A stretch of DNA of 64,000 nt. Origin: Curtobacterium caseinilyticum. GTDB taxonomy: Bacteria; Actinomycetota; Actinomycetes; Actinomycetales; Microbacteriaceae. Under the pieces are notes generated by a model that was not told the DNA's origin, searched no databases, and worked only from the letters and a program-made list of their open reading frames with translations. Every line of letters starts with the position of its first letter. Position 1 is the first letter of the stretch. The stretch spans positions 1-64,000 of the forward strand of contig NZ_JAUCMN010000006.1 in the NCBI RefSeq assembly GCF_030363035.1. The letters run 5' to 3'. Below, piece after piece: positions 8,555 to 16,985 of the stretch. The translations under genes and the position numbers were made by a program.

Positions 8555-10936
8555 GTGACGAACAGCGTTCGCCCGAAGCCCGACACCGTCCAGGACGCCG
8601 CAGCCACTCCCGACAAGGAGCAGCCGTACGAGGCCCTCGGGCTCAAGGCGGACGAGTACGCGAAGATCCGCGAGATCCTCGGTCGCCGCCCCACCTCGGG
8701 CGAGCTCGCCATGTACTCCGTGATGTGGTCCGAGCACTGCTCGTACAAGTCGTCGAAGAACTACCTCCGGCAGTTCGGCAAGAAGGTCACGCCGGAGATG
8801 ACGAAGAACCTGATGGTCGGCATGGGCGAGAACGCCGGTGTCGTCGACGTGGGCAACGGCTGGGCGGTGACCTTCAAGGTCGAGTCGCACAACCACCCGT
8901 CCTACGTCGAGCCGTACCAGGGCGCTGCGACCGGCGTCGGCGGCATCGTCCGCGACATCATCTCGATGGGTGCCCGTCCGGTCGCCGTGATGGACCAGCT
9001 CCGCTTCGGGGCGATCGACCACGAGGACACGCAGCGCGTCGTGCACGGCGTCGTCGGCGGCATCTCGTTCTACGGCAACTGCCTCGGCCTGCCGAACATC
9101 GGCGGCGAGACCTACTTCGACCCGGTGTACCAGGGGAACCCGCTCGTCAACGCCCTCGCGGTCGGTGTCCTCCGGCACGAGGACCTGCACCTGGCGAACG
9201 CGTCCGGCGCCGGCAACAAGGTCGTGCTCTTCGGCGCCCGCACGGGTGGCGACGGCATCGGCGGCGCGTCGATCCTGGCGTCCGACACCTTCACCGAGGG
9301 CGGCCCGACCAAGCGTCCCGCCGTGCAGGTGGGCGACCCGTTCGCCGAGAAGGTCCTGATCGAGTGCTGCCTCGAGCTCTTCCAGAAGGAGCTCGTCGAG
9401 GGCATCCAGGACCTCGGTGCGGCGGGCATCTCCTGCGCGACGAGCGAGCTCGCGAGCAACGGCGACGGCGGCATGCACATCTCGCTCGACGACGTCCTGC
9501 TGCGCGACCCCACGCTCACGGCAGAGGAGATCCTCATGTCGGAGAGCCAGGAGCGCATGATGGCGGTCGTCCGCCCCGAGAAGCTCGACGAGTTCCTCGC
9601 GGTCGTCGGCAAGTGGGAGGTCGAGACGAGCGTCCTCGGCGAGGTCACCGGCACGGGCCGCCTGGTCATCGACTGGCAGGGCCAGGAGATCGTCAACGTC
9701 GACCCGCGCACCGTCGCCGTCGACGGCCCGGTCTACGACCGCCCGGTCGCGTACCCGACCTGGATCGACGCGCTGCAGGCTGACACCGCCGCCTCGCTCG
9801 ACCGCCCGGCCGACGGCCCCGCGCTCAAGGCGCAGTTCCTGCAGCTGCTCGGATCGCCGAACCTCGCGTCGAAGAACTGGGTCACGAACCAGTACGACAC
9901 CTACGTGCTCGGCAACACGGCCCTGTCGTTCCCCGACGACGGCGGCATGATCCGCGTCGACGAGGAGACCGGCCTCGGCGTCACCGTCGCGACCGACGCG
10001 AACGGCCGCTACTGCCAGCTCGACCCGAAGCAGGGCGCGCGCCTGGCGTTGGCCGAGGCGTACCGCAACGTCGCCGTCACCGGGGCCGTGCCCGCGGCGG
10101 TCACCGACTGCCTGAACTTCGGCTCGCCCGAGAACCCCGAGGTCATGTGGCAGTTCTCCGAGGCCGTCGAGGGCCTGGCGGACGGCTGCATGGAGCTCGG
10201 CATCCCGGTCACCGGTGGCAACGTGTCGTTCTACAACCAGACCGGCACCACCCCGATCCACCCGACCCCCGTGGTCGGCGTGCTCGGCATCATCGACGAC
10301 GTCGCCCTGCGCGTGCCCTCGGGCTGGCAGGACGACGGGCACAACGTCTACCTGCTCGGCACGACGAGCCTCGAGCTCGACGGCTCCGCGTGGGCGGGCA
10401 CCGTGCACGGACACCTCGGCGGGCGTCCGCCGGCGGTGGACCTCGCGCAGGAGAAGGCCCTCGCCGACCTGCTGCACGCAGCGTCGAGCGAGCAGCTGCT
10501 CACGAGCGCCCACGACCTGGCGGACGGCGGCCTCGGCCAGTCCCTCGCCGAGTCGGTGCTGCGCTTCGGCATCGGTGCCCGGGTCGTCCTCGACGAGCTC
10601 GAGGAGCGCGACGGCGTCGACACGGCGACCGCGCTGTTCTCCGAGTCGACCGGCCGCGTCATCGTGACCGTCCGCCGCGAGGACGACGTGCGCTTCCAGG
10701 GCCTGTGCGACGGCCGTGGGTTCCCGGTGCTGCGCATCGGCGTGACCGACGCCTCGTCCGGCACGCTCGAGGTGCAGGGCGCGTTCGAGGCGACGCTCGT
10801 CGAGCTGCGCGGCACACACGCCGCCACGCTCCCGGCGCGCTTCGGCGACGTCATCGTCGAGGACGTCACCGAGGGCTACGTCGGGCGTGGGCCGCTCGAC
10901 GACCACGGCTCGTTCTCGCCGCGCACCGACAGCTGA
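8555..10936 (+). CDS. purL: Phosphoribosylformylglycinamidine synthase subunit PurL
   Basis: 793-residue catalytic subunit of FGAM synthase, converting FGAR, ATP and PurQ-derived ammonia to FGAM. This is the short PurL form that requires PurS and PurQ. Diagnostic stretches are [15 protein letters not shown] near the N-terminus, [22 protein letters not shown] (ATP-binding His), [13 protein letters not shown], and in the second half ALVEAYRNVA-like and [11 protein letters not shown] blocks. The GTG start lies 53 bp after purQ with AGGGAA about 10 nt upstream. The first 20 or so residues are a variable extension. Confidence 0.96.
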   Translation: MTNSVRPKPDTVQDAAATPDKEQPYEALGLKADEYAKIREILGRRPTSGELAMYSVMWSEHCSYKSSKNYLRQFGKKVTPEMTKNLMVGMGENAGVVDVGNGWAVTFKVESHNHPSYVEPYQGAATGVGGIVRDIISMGARPVAVMDQLRFGAIDHEDTQRVVHGVVGGISFYGNCLGLPNIGGETYFDPVYQGNPLVNALAVGVLRHEDLHLANASGAGNKVVLFGARTGGDGIGGASILASDTFTEGGPTKRPAVQVGDPFAEKVLIECCLELFQKELVEGIQDLGAAGISCATSELASNGDGGMHISLDDVLLRDPTLTAEEILMSESQERMMAVVRPEKLDEFLAVVGKWEVETSVLGEVTGTGRLVIDWQGQEIVNVDPRTVAVDGPVYDRPVAYPTWIDALQADTAASLDRPADGPALKAQFLQLLGSPNLASKNWVTNQYDTYVLGNTALSFPDDGGMIRVDEETGLGVTVATDANGRYCQLDPKQGARLALAEAYRNVAVTGAVPAAVTDCLNFGSPENPEVMWQFSEAVEGLADGCMELGIPVTGGNVSFYNQTGTTPIHPTPVVGVLGIIDDVALRVPSGWQDDGHNVYLLGTTSLELDGSAWAGTVHGHLGGRPPAVDLAQEKALADLLHAASSEQLLTSAHDLADGGLGQSLAESVLRFGIGARVVLDELEERDGVDTATALFSESTGRVIVTVRREDDVRFQGLCDGRGFPVLRIGVTDASSGTLEVQGAFEATLVELRGTHAATLPARFGDVIVEDVTEGYVGRGPLDDHGSFSPRTDS

Positions 10937-10983
10937 CGCCGACCACCCACCGAGCGCCGGCACCCACGGAAGGCACCGACCGC

Positions 10984-11904
10984 ATGCCGATCGTCACCCT
11001 GCCCTTCGTCGAGCTCGTCGATCGTTTCGGCCCCGTGCCGGACGGCGTCGAGCTCGACGTCTGGGACGTCGAGGCCCCGCACGCCCGTCCCGACGAGGTA
11101 GCGGTCACGCTGCTGCCGTTCTACTTCGCGGGCCGGCACCGCTGGCAGTACGTGCACGACCTGCCGGAACTGCAGCTCCTGCAGCTGCCGAGCGCCGGGT
11201 ACGAGCACGCGCTGCCGCACGCGCCAGGGCACGCCCAGGTCGCGAACGGCCGCGGCATCCACGACGACGAGACCGCAGAGCTCGCGGTCGGCCTGGCGCT
11301 GACGTCGCTCCGCGAGATCGCGGCGTTCCAAACCGACCGCGCGGCCGGCGTCTGGGATGCCCGGGTCACGCGATCGCTCGCCGACCGCCGGGTCACGGTC
11401 GTCGGGTACGGGGCGATCGGAGCGGCCATCGCGACCCGGTTCGAGGCGATGCGGTGCGACGTCACCGTGGTGGCGCGGACCGCGCGGGAGCAGGACGGCC
11501 GACAGGTCCACGCGTTCGGCGAGCTGCCGACGCTCGCTGCGAGCACGGACGTCCTGGTGCTGATCACGCCGCTGACCGACGAGACCGAGCGCCTCGTCGA
11601 TGCGGACCTGCTCGCCGCACTGCCCGACGGCGCCCTCGTCGTGAACGTCGCTCGTGGCCGGGTCGTCGACACCGACGCCCTGGTCGCCGAACTGCAGCGG
11701 GGTCGGCTGTCCGCGGCGCTCGACGTGACCGAGCCCGAGCCGCTCTCCGCGGGGCACCCGCTGTGGGCGACCCCGAACACGGTGCTGACGCCGCACGTGG
11801 GCGGGAACACGGACCTCAGTGTGCCGCGGACGCTGGAGCTGATGCGTCGGCAGGTGACGGCGTTGGCCGAGGGACGCCCGTTCGAGAACGTCGTCCACGC
11901 CTGA
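10984..11904 (+). CDS. D-isomer-specific 2-hydroxyacid dehydrogenase
   Basis: 306-residue NAD(P)-dependent 2-hydroxyacid dehydrogenase reducing 2-oxoacids to D-2-hydroxyacids, or the reverse. The Rossmann motif VVGYGAIGAAIATRFE lies at about residues 138-153. The conserved Arg is in VNVARGRVVDTDAL. The acid-base pair is in ALDVTEPEPLSAGHPLW and the His of TPHVGG. The N-terminal catalytic half is shorter and diverged compared with phosphoglycerate dehydrogenase, so the substrate is open. The ATG has GGAAGG 10 nt upstream. It lies 47 bp after purL and could be co-transcribed. The stop codon is the first unit of a 7-bp tandem repeat. Confidence 0.9.
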   Translation: MPIVTLPFVELVDRFGPVPDGVELDVWDVEAPHARPDEVAVTLLPFYFAGRHRWQYVHDLPELQLLQLPSAGYEHALPHAPGHAQVANGRGIHDDETAELAVGLALTSLREIAAFQTDRAAGVWDARVTRSLADRRVTVVGYGAIGAAIATRFEAMRCDVTVVARTAREQDGRQVHAFGELPTLAASTDVLVLITPLTDETERLVDADLLAALPDGALVVNVARGRVVDTDALVAELQRGRLSAALDVTEPEPLSAGHPLWATPNTVLTPHVGGNTDLSVPRTLELMRRQVTALAEGRPFENVVHA

Positions 11905-11970
11905 CGCCCGACGCCTGACGCCTGACGCCTGACGCCTGACGCCTGACGCCTGACGCCTGACGCCTGACGC
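11903..11970. repeat. 7-bp tandem repeat, about 9 copies, on a gene end
   Basis: GACGCCT is repeated nine times (the first copy has one mismatch) plus a partial copy. The repeat phase begins at the TGA stop of the dehydrogenase gene, so that every copy carries the stop-proximal CCTGA sequence. Confidence 0.95.
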
Positions 11971-12026
11971 GACAGCATGCCTGGTGCCGACGACGGGCCT
12001 GCAGGTGGCTGCGCCGACCGGGGCCG

Positions 12027-12464
12027 TCAGGCCGGCGGCAGTGCCATCCCCAGGCTCGGCGCGACGTCCTCGAACCCGAGCGACCGGTACAACCGCTGCC
12101 CGGGCGGGTCGCCGACCAGGGTGATGTACGCGCCCCCGGGAGCCCGCTCGCGCACGTCCGCCACCAGCCACTCGACGACGATCCGTCCGAGCCCTCGTCG
12201 CTGGTGTGCCGGGTCGGTGGCGATGTCCGCGATGTGGAAGTACCACCCGCCGTCCCCGATCGTGCGCCCCATCGCGACGGGAACGCCCTCGGCGTCGACC
12301 ACGTGGCACGCCGACCAGCTGCCGGTGATCGCCCCGCTGCCCTGCGCCGGCGACTTCGGTGACAGACCGGAGTCGCGCCGGAGCCGCAGGTAGTCGTCGA
12401 GCGGCGGCGGTCCGACGACGAGCCGGTACCCGTCGTGCAGCGGCACCTCGGCCGGACCCGTCAC
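12027..12464 (-). CDS. GNAT family N-acetyltransferase
   Basis: 145-residue GCN5-related acetyltransferase using acetyl-CoA. The core motif A is HIADIATDPAHQRRGLGRIVVEWLV (RRGLG binds the pyrophosphate), followed by motif B with YITLVGDPPGQRLYRSLGFE. The acceptor is unknown. The GTG at 12464 overlaps the stop codon of the upstream lactonase-like gene (GTGA). A longer start would read through the GC repeat and add an implausible Gly-Arg tract. Last gene of a three-gene operon with chorismate mutase. Confidence 0.88.
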   Translation of the reverse strand: MTGPAEVPLHDGYRLVVGPPPLDDYLRLRRDSGLSPKSPAQGSGAITGSWSACHVVDAEGVPVAMGRTIGDGGWYFHIADIATDPAHQRRGLGRIVVEWLVADVRERAPGGAYITLVGDPPGQRLYRSLGFEDVAPSLGMALPPA

Positions 12465-13636
12465 GAGCGGGCAGCTCCGGATCCGGCCCCGGCCCCGGCC
12501 CCGGCCCCGGCCCCGGCCCCGGCAGCAGCCACCGGCACGATGCACGTCGGCGACCCGACGGCGATCTGCGCGACGGACTCACCCGGCACGCCGTCGTCCC
12601 CGACGGGCAGCACCGCGATCGCGTCGGACATCTGGTTGGCGACGAGCAGGTACCCGGGCACCTGCGCGAAGTGCCGCGGCCAGGTCCCGCCGCTCGACGC
12701 CGACCCCACGACGGTCAGCCCGTCCTCGGCGGGGTCGAGCACCACGACCAGGTCCCGCCCCCGCACGGTGACCAGCACACGGCCTGCGGCGTCGAGCTCC
12801 ACGTGGCTGAGGAGCGACTCCCCCACCGGTCCCTCGAACGCCGGCGCCGATTCGATCACACGGAGCGTGCCGGCGTCGTCCCGCCGCAGTCGGTGCACGC
12901 GGCCGTCCAGCTCGCCCGCGACGATCAGGTCCGCACCCGGCTCGTCGCCGAGCCACGCCATGTGCCGCGGACCGACGCCTGGCGCCAGGTGGTGCACGCG
13001 GACCAGGTCGATCGACGGCGCACCGGTCACGCGGAACTCGTGCAGCGCATCACCGCCGAGGTCCGCGACGAGCACGGTGCCGTCCGGGGTCGCGACGGAC
13101 TGGTGGGCGTGCGGCCCCTCCTGCCGGTCCTCGACGGGCCCCTCGACGTCGGGCAGCACTCCGGTGACGATCGCCGCCTCCGGGACGGTGACGCGGTCGG
13201 TACTGCCGTGGGCGCCGACCAGGCCGTCGCTCGCCGCGACCGAGGCCGCGTGCGACTCGGCAGCCTCGAGCGAGACCGCGGTCACGGTGCCGGAGACGTA
13301 GTTCGCGACGACGAGTGCACCCGACGGGTCGACCCGCACGTGGCACGGGGCGTCACCACCGGCGTCGGCGCCCCAGAGGTGCTCGAGGGCACCGCCGGCG
13401 TAGCGGAAGGCCGAGACGCTGCCGTCCGCGACCTCGGACACCGCGTAGACCCGGTCGCCCGACAGCGCCAGGAACGACGGGTCGTCCATCACGGCAGCGG
13501 TGCTCGCGGTGGTGCCGTGCACGATCGAGATGCCCGTCGCCGAACCACCCCCGGTCGCCGTGTAGGACCCGACGAGCAGGTGCAGGTCGTCGAGCCCGAC
13601 CGGAGCAGCGGCCCCGGACGGAGTGCCGGCGCTCAC
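12461..13636 (-). CDS. Lactonase family beta-propeller protein
   Basis: 391-residue protein of the 6-phosphogluconolactonase / YVTN-type seven-bladed propeller family. Visible blades include DAPCHVRVDPSGALVVANYVSGT, PHAHQSVATPDGTVLVADLGGD, VGPRHMAWL and TWPRHFAQVPGYLLVANQMSD, which match the family's HxxxxxP and ANQ motifs. True 6-phosphogluconolactonase activity is uncertain, as many relatives have other lactone substrates. The C-terminal Ala-Gly run is encoded by a GGCCCC tandem repeat and is probably not functional. The GTG start overlaps the stop of the chorismate mutase gene, and the 3' end overlaps the acetyltransferase gene. Confidence 0.82.
   Translation of the reverse strand: MSAGTPSGAAAPVGLDDLHLLVGSYTATGGGSATGISIVHGTTASTAAVMDDPSFLALSGDRVYAVSEVADGSVSAFRYAGGALEHLWGADAGGDAPCHVRVDPSGALVVANYVSGTVTAVSLEAAESHAASVAASDGLVGAHGSTDRVTVPEAAIVTGVLPDVEGPVEDRQEGPHAHQSVATPDGTVLVADLGGDALHEFRVTGAPSIDLVRVHHLAPGVGPRHMAWLGDEPGADLIVAGELDGRVHRLRRDDAGTLRVIESAPAFEGPVGESLLSHVELDAAGRVLVTVRGRDLVVVLDPAEDGLTVVGSASSGGTWPRHFAQVPGYLLVANQMSDAIAVLPVGDDGVPGESVAQIAVGSPTCIVPVAAAGAGAGAGAGAGAGSGAARS
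12481..12530. repeat. 6-bp GGCCCC tandem repeat inside a gene end
   Basis: CCGGCC/GGCCCC units repeat about eight times and encode the Ala-Gly tail of the lactonase-like protein. This is another case of a short tandem repeat placed at a 3' end. Confidence 0.85.
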
Positions 13637-13953
13637 CGCTCACCACCGGCGATGCGCTCGTGGTGGTGGATGACCTCGGCGACGATGAAGTTCAGGAACT
13701 TCTCCGCGAACGCCGGGTCGAGGTGCGACTCCGCCGCGAGCTGCCGGAGCCGAGCGACCTGCACCTGCTCGCGCCCGGGGTCCGCCGCCGGCATCCCCGC
13801 GGCGGCCTTCAGGTACCCGACGCGCTGGGTGTACTTGAAGCGCTCGGCGAGCATGTGGATCACGGCGGCGTCGATGTTGTCGATGCTCTGCCGGATGCTC
13901 GCCAGCTCGGCGACGGCTTCGTCGTGGACGGGCGTGGACTCGTCGGCGCTCAT
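13633..13953 (-). CDS. Chorismate mutase, AroQ class
   Basis: 106-residue all-helical AroQ chorismate mutase, converting chorismate to prephenate for Phe/Tyr synthesis. The family pattern is clear: LASIRQSIDNIDAAVIHMLAERFKYTQRVGYLK, then GREQVQVARLRQLA and FLNFIVAEVIHHHERI. Active-site Arg (IRQSIDNID), Lys (YLKAA) and Glu are present. There is no signal peptide, so it is cytosolic. It is first in an operon with the lactonase-like and GNAT genes, each joined by a 4-bp GTGA overlap. No Shine-Dalgarno precedes the ATG; instead a TAGGCT box lies 6 nt upstream. Confidence 0.92.
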   Translation of the reverse strand: MSADESTPVHDEAVAELASIRQSIDNIDAAVIHMLAERFKYTQRVGYLKAAAGMPAADPGREQVQVARLRQLAAESHLDPAFAEKFLNFIVAEVIHHHERIAGGER

Positions 13954-13959
13954 GTCCCG

Positions 13960-13965
13960 AGCCTA
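13960..13965 (-). promoter_or_regulatory. -10 box, putative leaderless promoter
   Basis: TAGGCT on the minus strand, 6 nt from the chorismate mutase ATG. Confidence 0.5.
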
Positions 13966-14065
13966 TCCGCGACCCCGCCCGGAGAAGCGTTCCGTGACGA
14001 TCGGACGACGAGGCGCTCCCTGTGCGGAACCTGAGCACCACCCAGGGGCTGCGAGAATGGAGACC

Positions 14066-14473
14066 ATGTCTGTCCTGCTCGTGATCTCGGGTGTGTGCGC
14101 GGTCCTCGCTGGCCTCGTGCACGTGTACATCTTCTTCCTCGAGTCCGTCGCCTGGACGAGTCCCCGCGTGCGCCGCGTGTTCGGCATCGCCTCGGAGTCC
14201 GAGGCACTGGCGACGCGCTCCCTCGCGTTCAACCAGGGCTTCTACAACCTGTTCCTCGCCGTCGGCGCGATCCTCGGTGTCGTCCTCGTGCTCGCCGGCA
14301 ACGGGGCCACCGGCTGGACCCTCGTGGTGTTCTCGACGGCGAGCATGCTCGGTGCCGCGGTCGTCCTCGCCGGCACGGGCCGCCGCTACCTCAACTCCGC
14401 GTTCGTGCAGGGCTCCCTCCCCCTGATCGCCCTGCTGTTCGCCTTCATCGGCTCCACCTTCACCACCGCGTAG
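14066..14473 (+). CDS. DUF1304 family membrane protein
   Basis: 135-residue four-helix membrane protein of the DUF1304 family; function unknown. Helices fall at about residues 2-22, 50-72, 78-98 and 105-130. The conserved HVYIFFLESVAW and SLAFNQGFYNLFLAVGAILG blocks are diagnostic. An upstream in-frame ATG at 14057 would add three residues. The 14066 start is preferred because GAGAAT sits 7 nt before it, as in the other candidate leaderless genes. Confidence 0.88.
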   Translation: MSVLLVISGVCAVLAGLVHVYIFFLESVAWTSPRVRRVFGIASESEALATRSLAFNQGFYNLFLAVGAILGVVLVLAGNGATGWTLVVFSTASMLGAAVVLAGTGRRYLNSAFVQGSLPLIALLFAFIGSTFTTA

Positions 14474-14525
14474 CGGCGAGCCGCCCGCGCACCGCGCTCA
14501 GGTGAGCGCCCGCGTACCCGCGTCG

Positions 14526-14627
14526 CGCACACGCGCACCGCGCCCCCGCACACGCGCAGGCGCGCACCGCGCCCGCACACACACGCACACGCACACACGC
14601 GCACCGCGCAAGGCGCGACGCGCGCCC
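14526..14627. repeat. Alternating CA/CG low-complexity tract
   Basis: The stretch consists almost entirely of CA and CG dinucleotides. Bases 14574-14604 alternate strictly between pyrimidine and purine for 31 nt, a sequence class able to adopt Z-DNA under negative supercoiling. No gene lies here. Confidence 0.7.
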
Positions 14628-14677
14628 GCGAACAACGCACCGGACGTGACGGGCGGCATCACCCCGCGCCACGTGCC

Positions 14678-14719
14678 GGACGGGAGGCCCGGTGCCACCC
14701 CGCACCGCGCCTCCCGTCC
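14678..14719. repeat. Family B palindrome
   Basis: The 18-bp arms GGACGGGAGGCCCGGTGC and GCACCGCGCCTCCCGTCC pair with one mismatch around a 6-nt loop, between converging genes. It may act as a transcription terminator. Confidence 0.7.
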
Positions 14720-14786
14720 GACAGCCGGTCACCGCACTCTACGCACCCGCGTCACCGCGTCGGCTCGCCCTCGCGCCACACGTCCG

Positions 14787-14837
14787 TGGAGCAGAAGACG
14801 TCGGGTCACGACCCGTGACCCGACGTCTTCTGCTCCA
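14787..14837. repeat. Family A palindrome, 24-bp perfect arms
   Basis: TGGAGCAGAAGACGTCGGGT plus CACG pairs perfectly with its inverted copy around a 3-nt ACC loop. It lies 59 bp beyond the stop of the siderophore-binding lipoprotein gene and probably also ends its transcript. Confidence 0.9.
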
Positions 14838-14847
14838 TCGATCCCCC

Positions 14848-14887
14848 AGGACCGGCGAGGACCGGCCAGAACCGGCGAGGACCGGCA
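14848..14887. repeat. 10-bp tandem repeat, four copies
   Basis: AGGACCGGCG, AGGACCGGCC, AGAACCGGCG and AGGACCGGCA follow in register, ending 8 bp before the stop codon of the minus-strand lipoprotein gene. Confidence 0.8.
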
Positions 14888-14895
14888 GGCTCGGC

Positions 14896-15912
14896 TCAGC
14901 CGACCTTCTTCGCGAACTCCGCGGGCAGACGGTCCAGCGCCCACTCGATCGCAGCGGTCGTCCCGAGCGAGAACGCCGCCGAGACGTCCGGGTCGTCGAC
15001 GACGATCGAGTGCCCCGCCTGCACGGACGGCACCTTCTGGAAGAGCGGGTCGGACTCGGCCTTAGACGCGTCGACGTAGATCGGCAGGATGACCGTCAGG
15101 TCGGCATCGAGCAGGTCGAGGTTCTCGTTCGACAGGCTGACCGAGAAGGCGTCACCGGCCTGCTGGTCGATGTCCTTCGGGATCGTGAAGCCGAGCTGCT
15201 GCATGAAGGTCGAGCGGCTGTCCTTCGAGGCGTACGCGCCGAAGCCGTCCGCCGTGTAGGCACCGACGACGGCGGTCTTGCCGTCGAACTCCGGGTGCGC
15301 CTTGCGAGCCGCGGCGTACGCGTCGTCGAGGTCGCTCAGCAGCTTCTTGCCCTCGGACTCCTTTCCGAGCGCCTTCGACACGAGGTCGACCTGCTGCTCG
15401 GTGGTGGTGAGGTAGTTCTCGCCGCCCTTCGGGATCGCCACGGTCGGGGCGATGGCCGAGAGCTTGGCGTAGCGGTCCTTGTCTCCCGAGCTCTTCGTGT
15501 CGAGGATCAGGTCGGGCTTGAGCTTCAGGATCTGCTCGTAGCTCGGCTCGAGCGTCTGGATGATCGTCGGCTTCTTCGTGTACGCGTCCTTCAGCCAGGG
15601 CCCGACACCGTCGCCCCCGAAGGCGAGCCAGTCGCTCGCACCGACGGGCTGCACGCCGAGCTCGAGCGCCGTCTCCGCGTCACCCCAGCCGAGGGCGACG
15701 ACGCGCTTCGGCTGCGAGGGGATCTCGGTCGTGCCGAGCGCGGTCTGGATCGAGACGGGGAACGCGCCGCCCGAGCCGGAGGCGTCGTCGGACGCGGCGG
15801 GCGAGGACGAGCCGGAGGTGCAGCCGGCGAGGACGAGGGACGCGGCGACGACGGCACCGGCGGCCGCGAGCACGCGGCGGACGCGGCGCGCAGAGGGGGA
15901 GGTTCGGATCAC
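14896..15912 (-). CDS. Iron-siderophore ABC transporter substrate-binding lipoprotein
   Basis: 338-residue periplasmic-binding-type lipoprotein that captures ferric siderophores (FecB/FepB-like, PF01497) on the outer face of the membrane. A signal peptide ends in the lipobox LVLAGC (Cys about residue 30). The mature domain has IPSQPKRVVALGWGDAETALELGV near residue 63 and YEQILKLKPDLILDTKSS, both typical. No permease or ATPase gene is adjacent, so it must work with components encoded elsewhere. A DtxR/IdeR-type box abuts the GTG start, indicating iron repression. No Shine-Dalgarno is present; TAGCCT within the iron box sits 7 nt from the start. Confidence 0.92.
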   Translation of the reverse strand: MIRTSPSARRVRRVLAAAGAVVAASLVLAGCTSGSSSPAASDDASGSGGAFPVSIQTALGTTEIPSQPKRVVALGWGDAETALELGVQPVGASDWLAFGGDGVGPWLKDAYTKKPTIIQTLEPSYEQILKLKPDLILDTKSSGDKDRYAKLSAIAPTVAIPKGGENYLTTTEQQVDLVSKALGKESEGKKLLSDLDDAYAAARKAHPEFDGKTAVVGAYTADGFGAYASKDSRSTFMQQLGFTIPKDIDQQAGDAFSVSLSNENLDLLDADLTVILPIYVDASKAESDPLFQKVPSVQAGHSIVVDDPDVSAAFSLGTTAAIEWALDRLPAEFAKKVG

Positions 15913-15931
15913 ACAGGTAAGGCTACCCTAA
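15913..15931 (-). promoter_or_regulatory. DtxR/IdeR iron box overlapping a leaderless promoter
   Basis: On the minus strand TTAGGGTAGCCTTACCTGT matches the actinobacterial iron-box pattern TTAGG-n-WAGSCT-nn-CCTAA with few mismatches. It touches the GTG start at 15912. The embedded TAGCCT (15920-15925) is a -10 box 7 nt from the start, so a bound regulator would cover the core promoter. Confidence 0.75.
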
Positions 15932-15958
15932 ATGCCCCTTCGCCCGACGGGGAGCGGC

Positions 15959-15964
15959 TAGGCT
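15959..15964 (+). promoter_or_regulatory. -10 box, putative leaderless promoter
   Basis: TAGGCT ends 6 nt before the aroE GTG at 15971. Confidence 0.5.
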
Positions 15965-15970
15965 CCGGAC

Positions 15971-16837
15971 GTGGAGTACTCCGATCCCGCCCGAACACAC
16001 CTGGCCGTGCTCGGCTCCCCGATCGCACACTCGCTCTCCCCCACGCTGCACACGGCGGCCTACGACGTGCTCGGGGTCCCCTTCACGTACGGGAGGCACG
16101 AGGTCGCGTCCGGCGGGCTCGACGCGTTCGTCGCGGGGCTGGGTCCGGAGTGGCGCGGGCTCAGCTTGACGATGCCGCTCAAGCGCGACGTGCTGCCGAT
16201 GCTCGACCGGTCCACGCCGCTCGTCGACGAGCTCGGCGTCGCGAACACCGTCGCGTTCCGGCAGGAGGGCTCCCGGGTCGTCACCGCCGGCGCGAACACC
16301 GACGTCGAGGGGATCATGCGGCCCGTCGAGGCGCTCGGACACCTGCCGGGCGAGGCCACGATCCTGGGCGGCGGTGCGACCGCGGCGAGCGCCCTCGCGG
16401 CGGCGGTCCGGCTCGGGGCGGTCGACGTGCGCCTGTTCCTCCGCGACACCGCGAAGGCCGGTCCGCTGGTCGAGCTGGCCGTGCGGCTCGGGGTCACGCT
16501 CGAGGTGCTGCCGATCGACTCACTGCCCGGCACCCGGCACGGGTTCCTCGTGTCGACGTTGCCCGGGGGTGCGGCCGACTCGCTCGAGCTGCTGCCGTCG
16601 GGGCCCGACGCGGTGCTCTTCGACGTCGCCTACGAGCCGTGGCCGACCGTCGCGGCGAACCGGTGGGCGGCAGCCGGGGGTCGGGTGCTCAACGGGCTCG
16701 ACATGCTGACCGAGCAGGCGATCGGGCAGATCCGGTTCTTCCTGACGGGCGACGACGGCGAGCTGCTGCCGGACGAGGCCGCGGTGCGCCGGGCGATGCG
16801 CCGCGCGGTCGGGCTGCCGGAGACCATCACGGCCTGA
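15971..16837 (+). CDS. aroE: Shikimate dehydrogenase
   Basis: 288-residue NADP-linked shikimate 5-dehydrogenase of the chorismate pathway. LAVLGSPIAHSLSPTLHTAAYDVLG holds the substrate-binding SxS motif. The catalytic Lys-Asp pair is in LSLTMPLKRDVLP and in NTDVEG. The nucleotide site GGGATAASAL starts near residue 136. The C-terminal LDMLTEQAIGQIRFFL is typical. It diverges from the iron-siderophore lipoprotein gene, with both promoters in the 58-bp gap. A related enzyme of the same pathway (chorismate mutase) lies 2 kb away but on a separate transcript. Confidence 0.93.
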   Translation: MEYSDPARTHLAVLGSPIAHSLSPTLHTAAYDVLGVPFTYGRHEVASGGLDAFVAGLGPEWRGLSLTMPLKRDVLPMLDRSTPLVDELGVANTVAFRQEGSRVVTAGANTDVEGIMRPVEALGHLPGEATILGGGATAASALAAAVRLGAVDVRLFLRDTAKAGPLVELAVRLGVTLEVLPIDSLPGTRHGFLVSTLPGGAADSLELLPSGPDAVLFDVAYEPWPTVAANRWAAAGGRVLNGLDMLTEQAIGQIRFFLTGDDGELLPDEAAVRRAMRRAVGLPETITA

Positions 16838-16849
16838 CGCCGCCGCTCA

Positions 16850-16985
16850 GGCGACGATGCCGTCGACGGTGGACCGACGTCACGCGATGACGCCGTCGAT
16901 GGTGGACCAGCGTCAGGCGACGACGCCGTCGACGGTGGACCAGCGTCAGGCGACGACGCCGTCGACGGTGGACCGACGTCAGGCG
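16850..16985. repeat. Roughly 32-bp tandem repeat, 4-5 copies, on a gene end
   Basis: Units built of GCCGTCGACGGTGGACC and CGTCAGGCGACGAC follow each other from the aroE end to the stop codon of the minus-strand YchJ-like gene. The last unit is that gene's own 3' end (VDGAVA and stop), so the array looks like repeated copying of the gene terminus. Confidence 0.85.
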
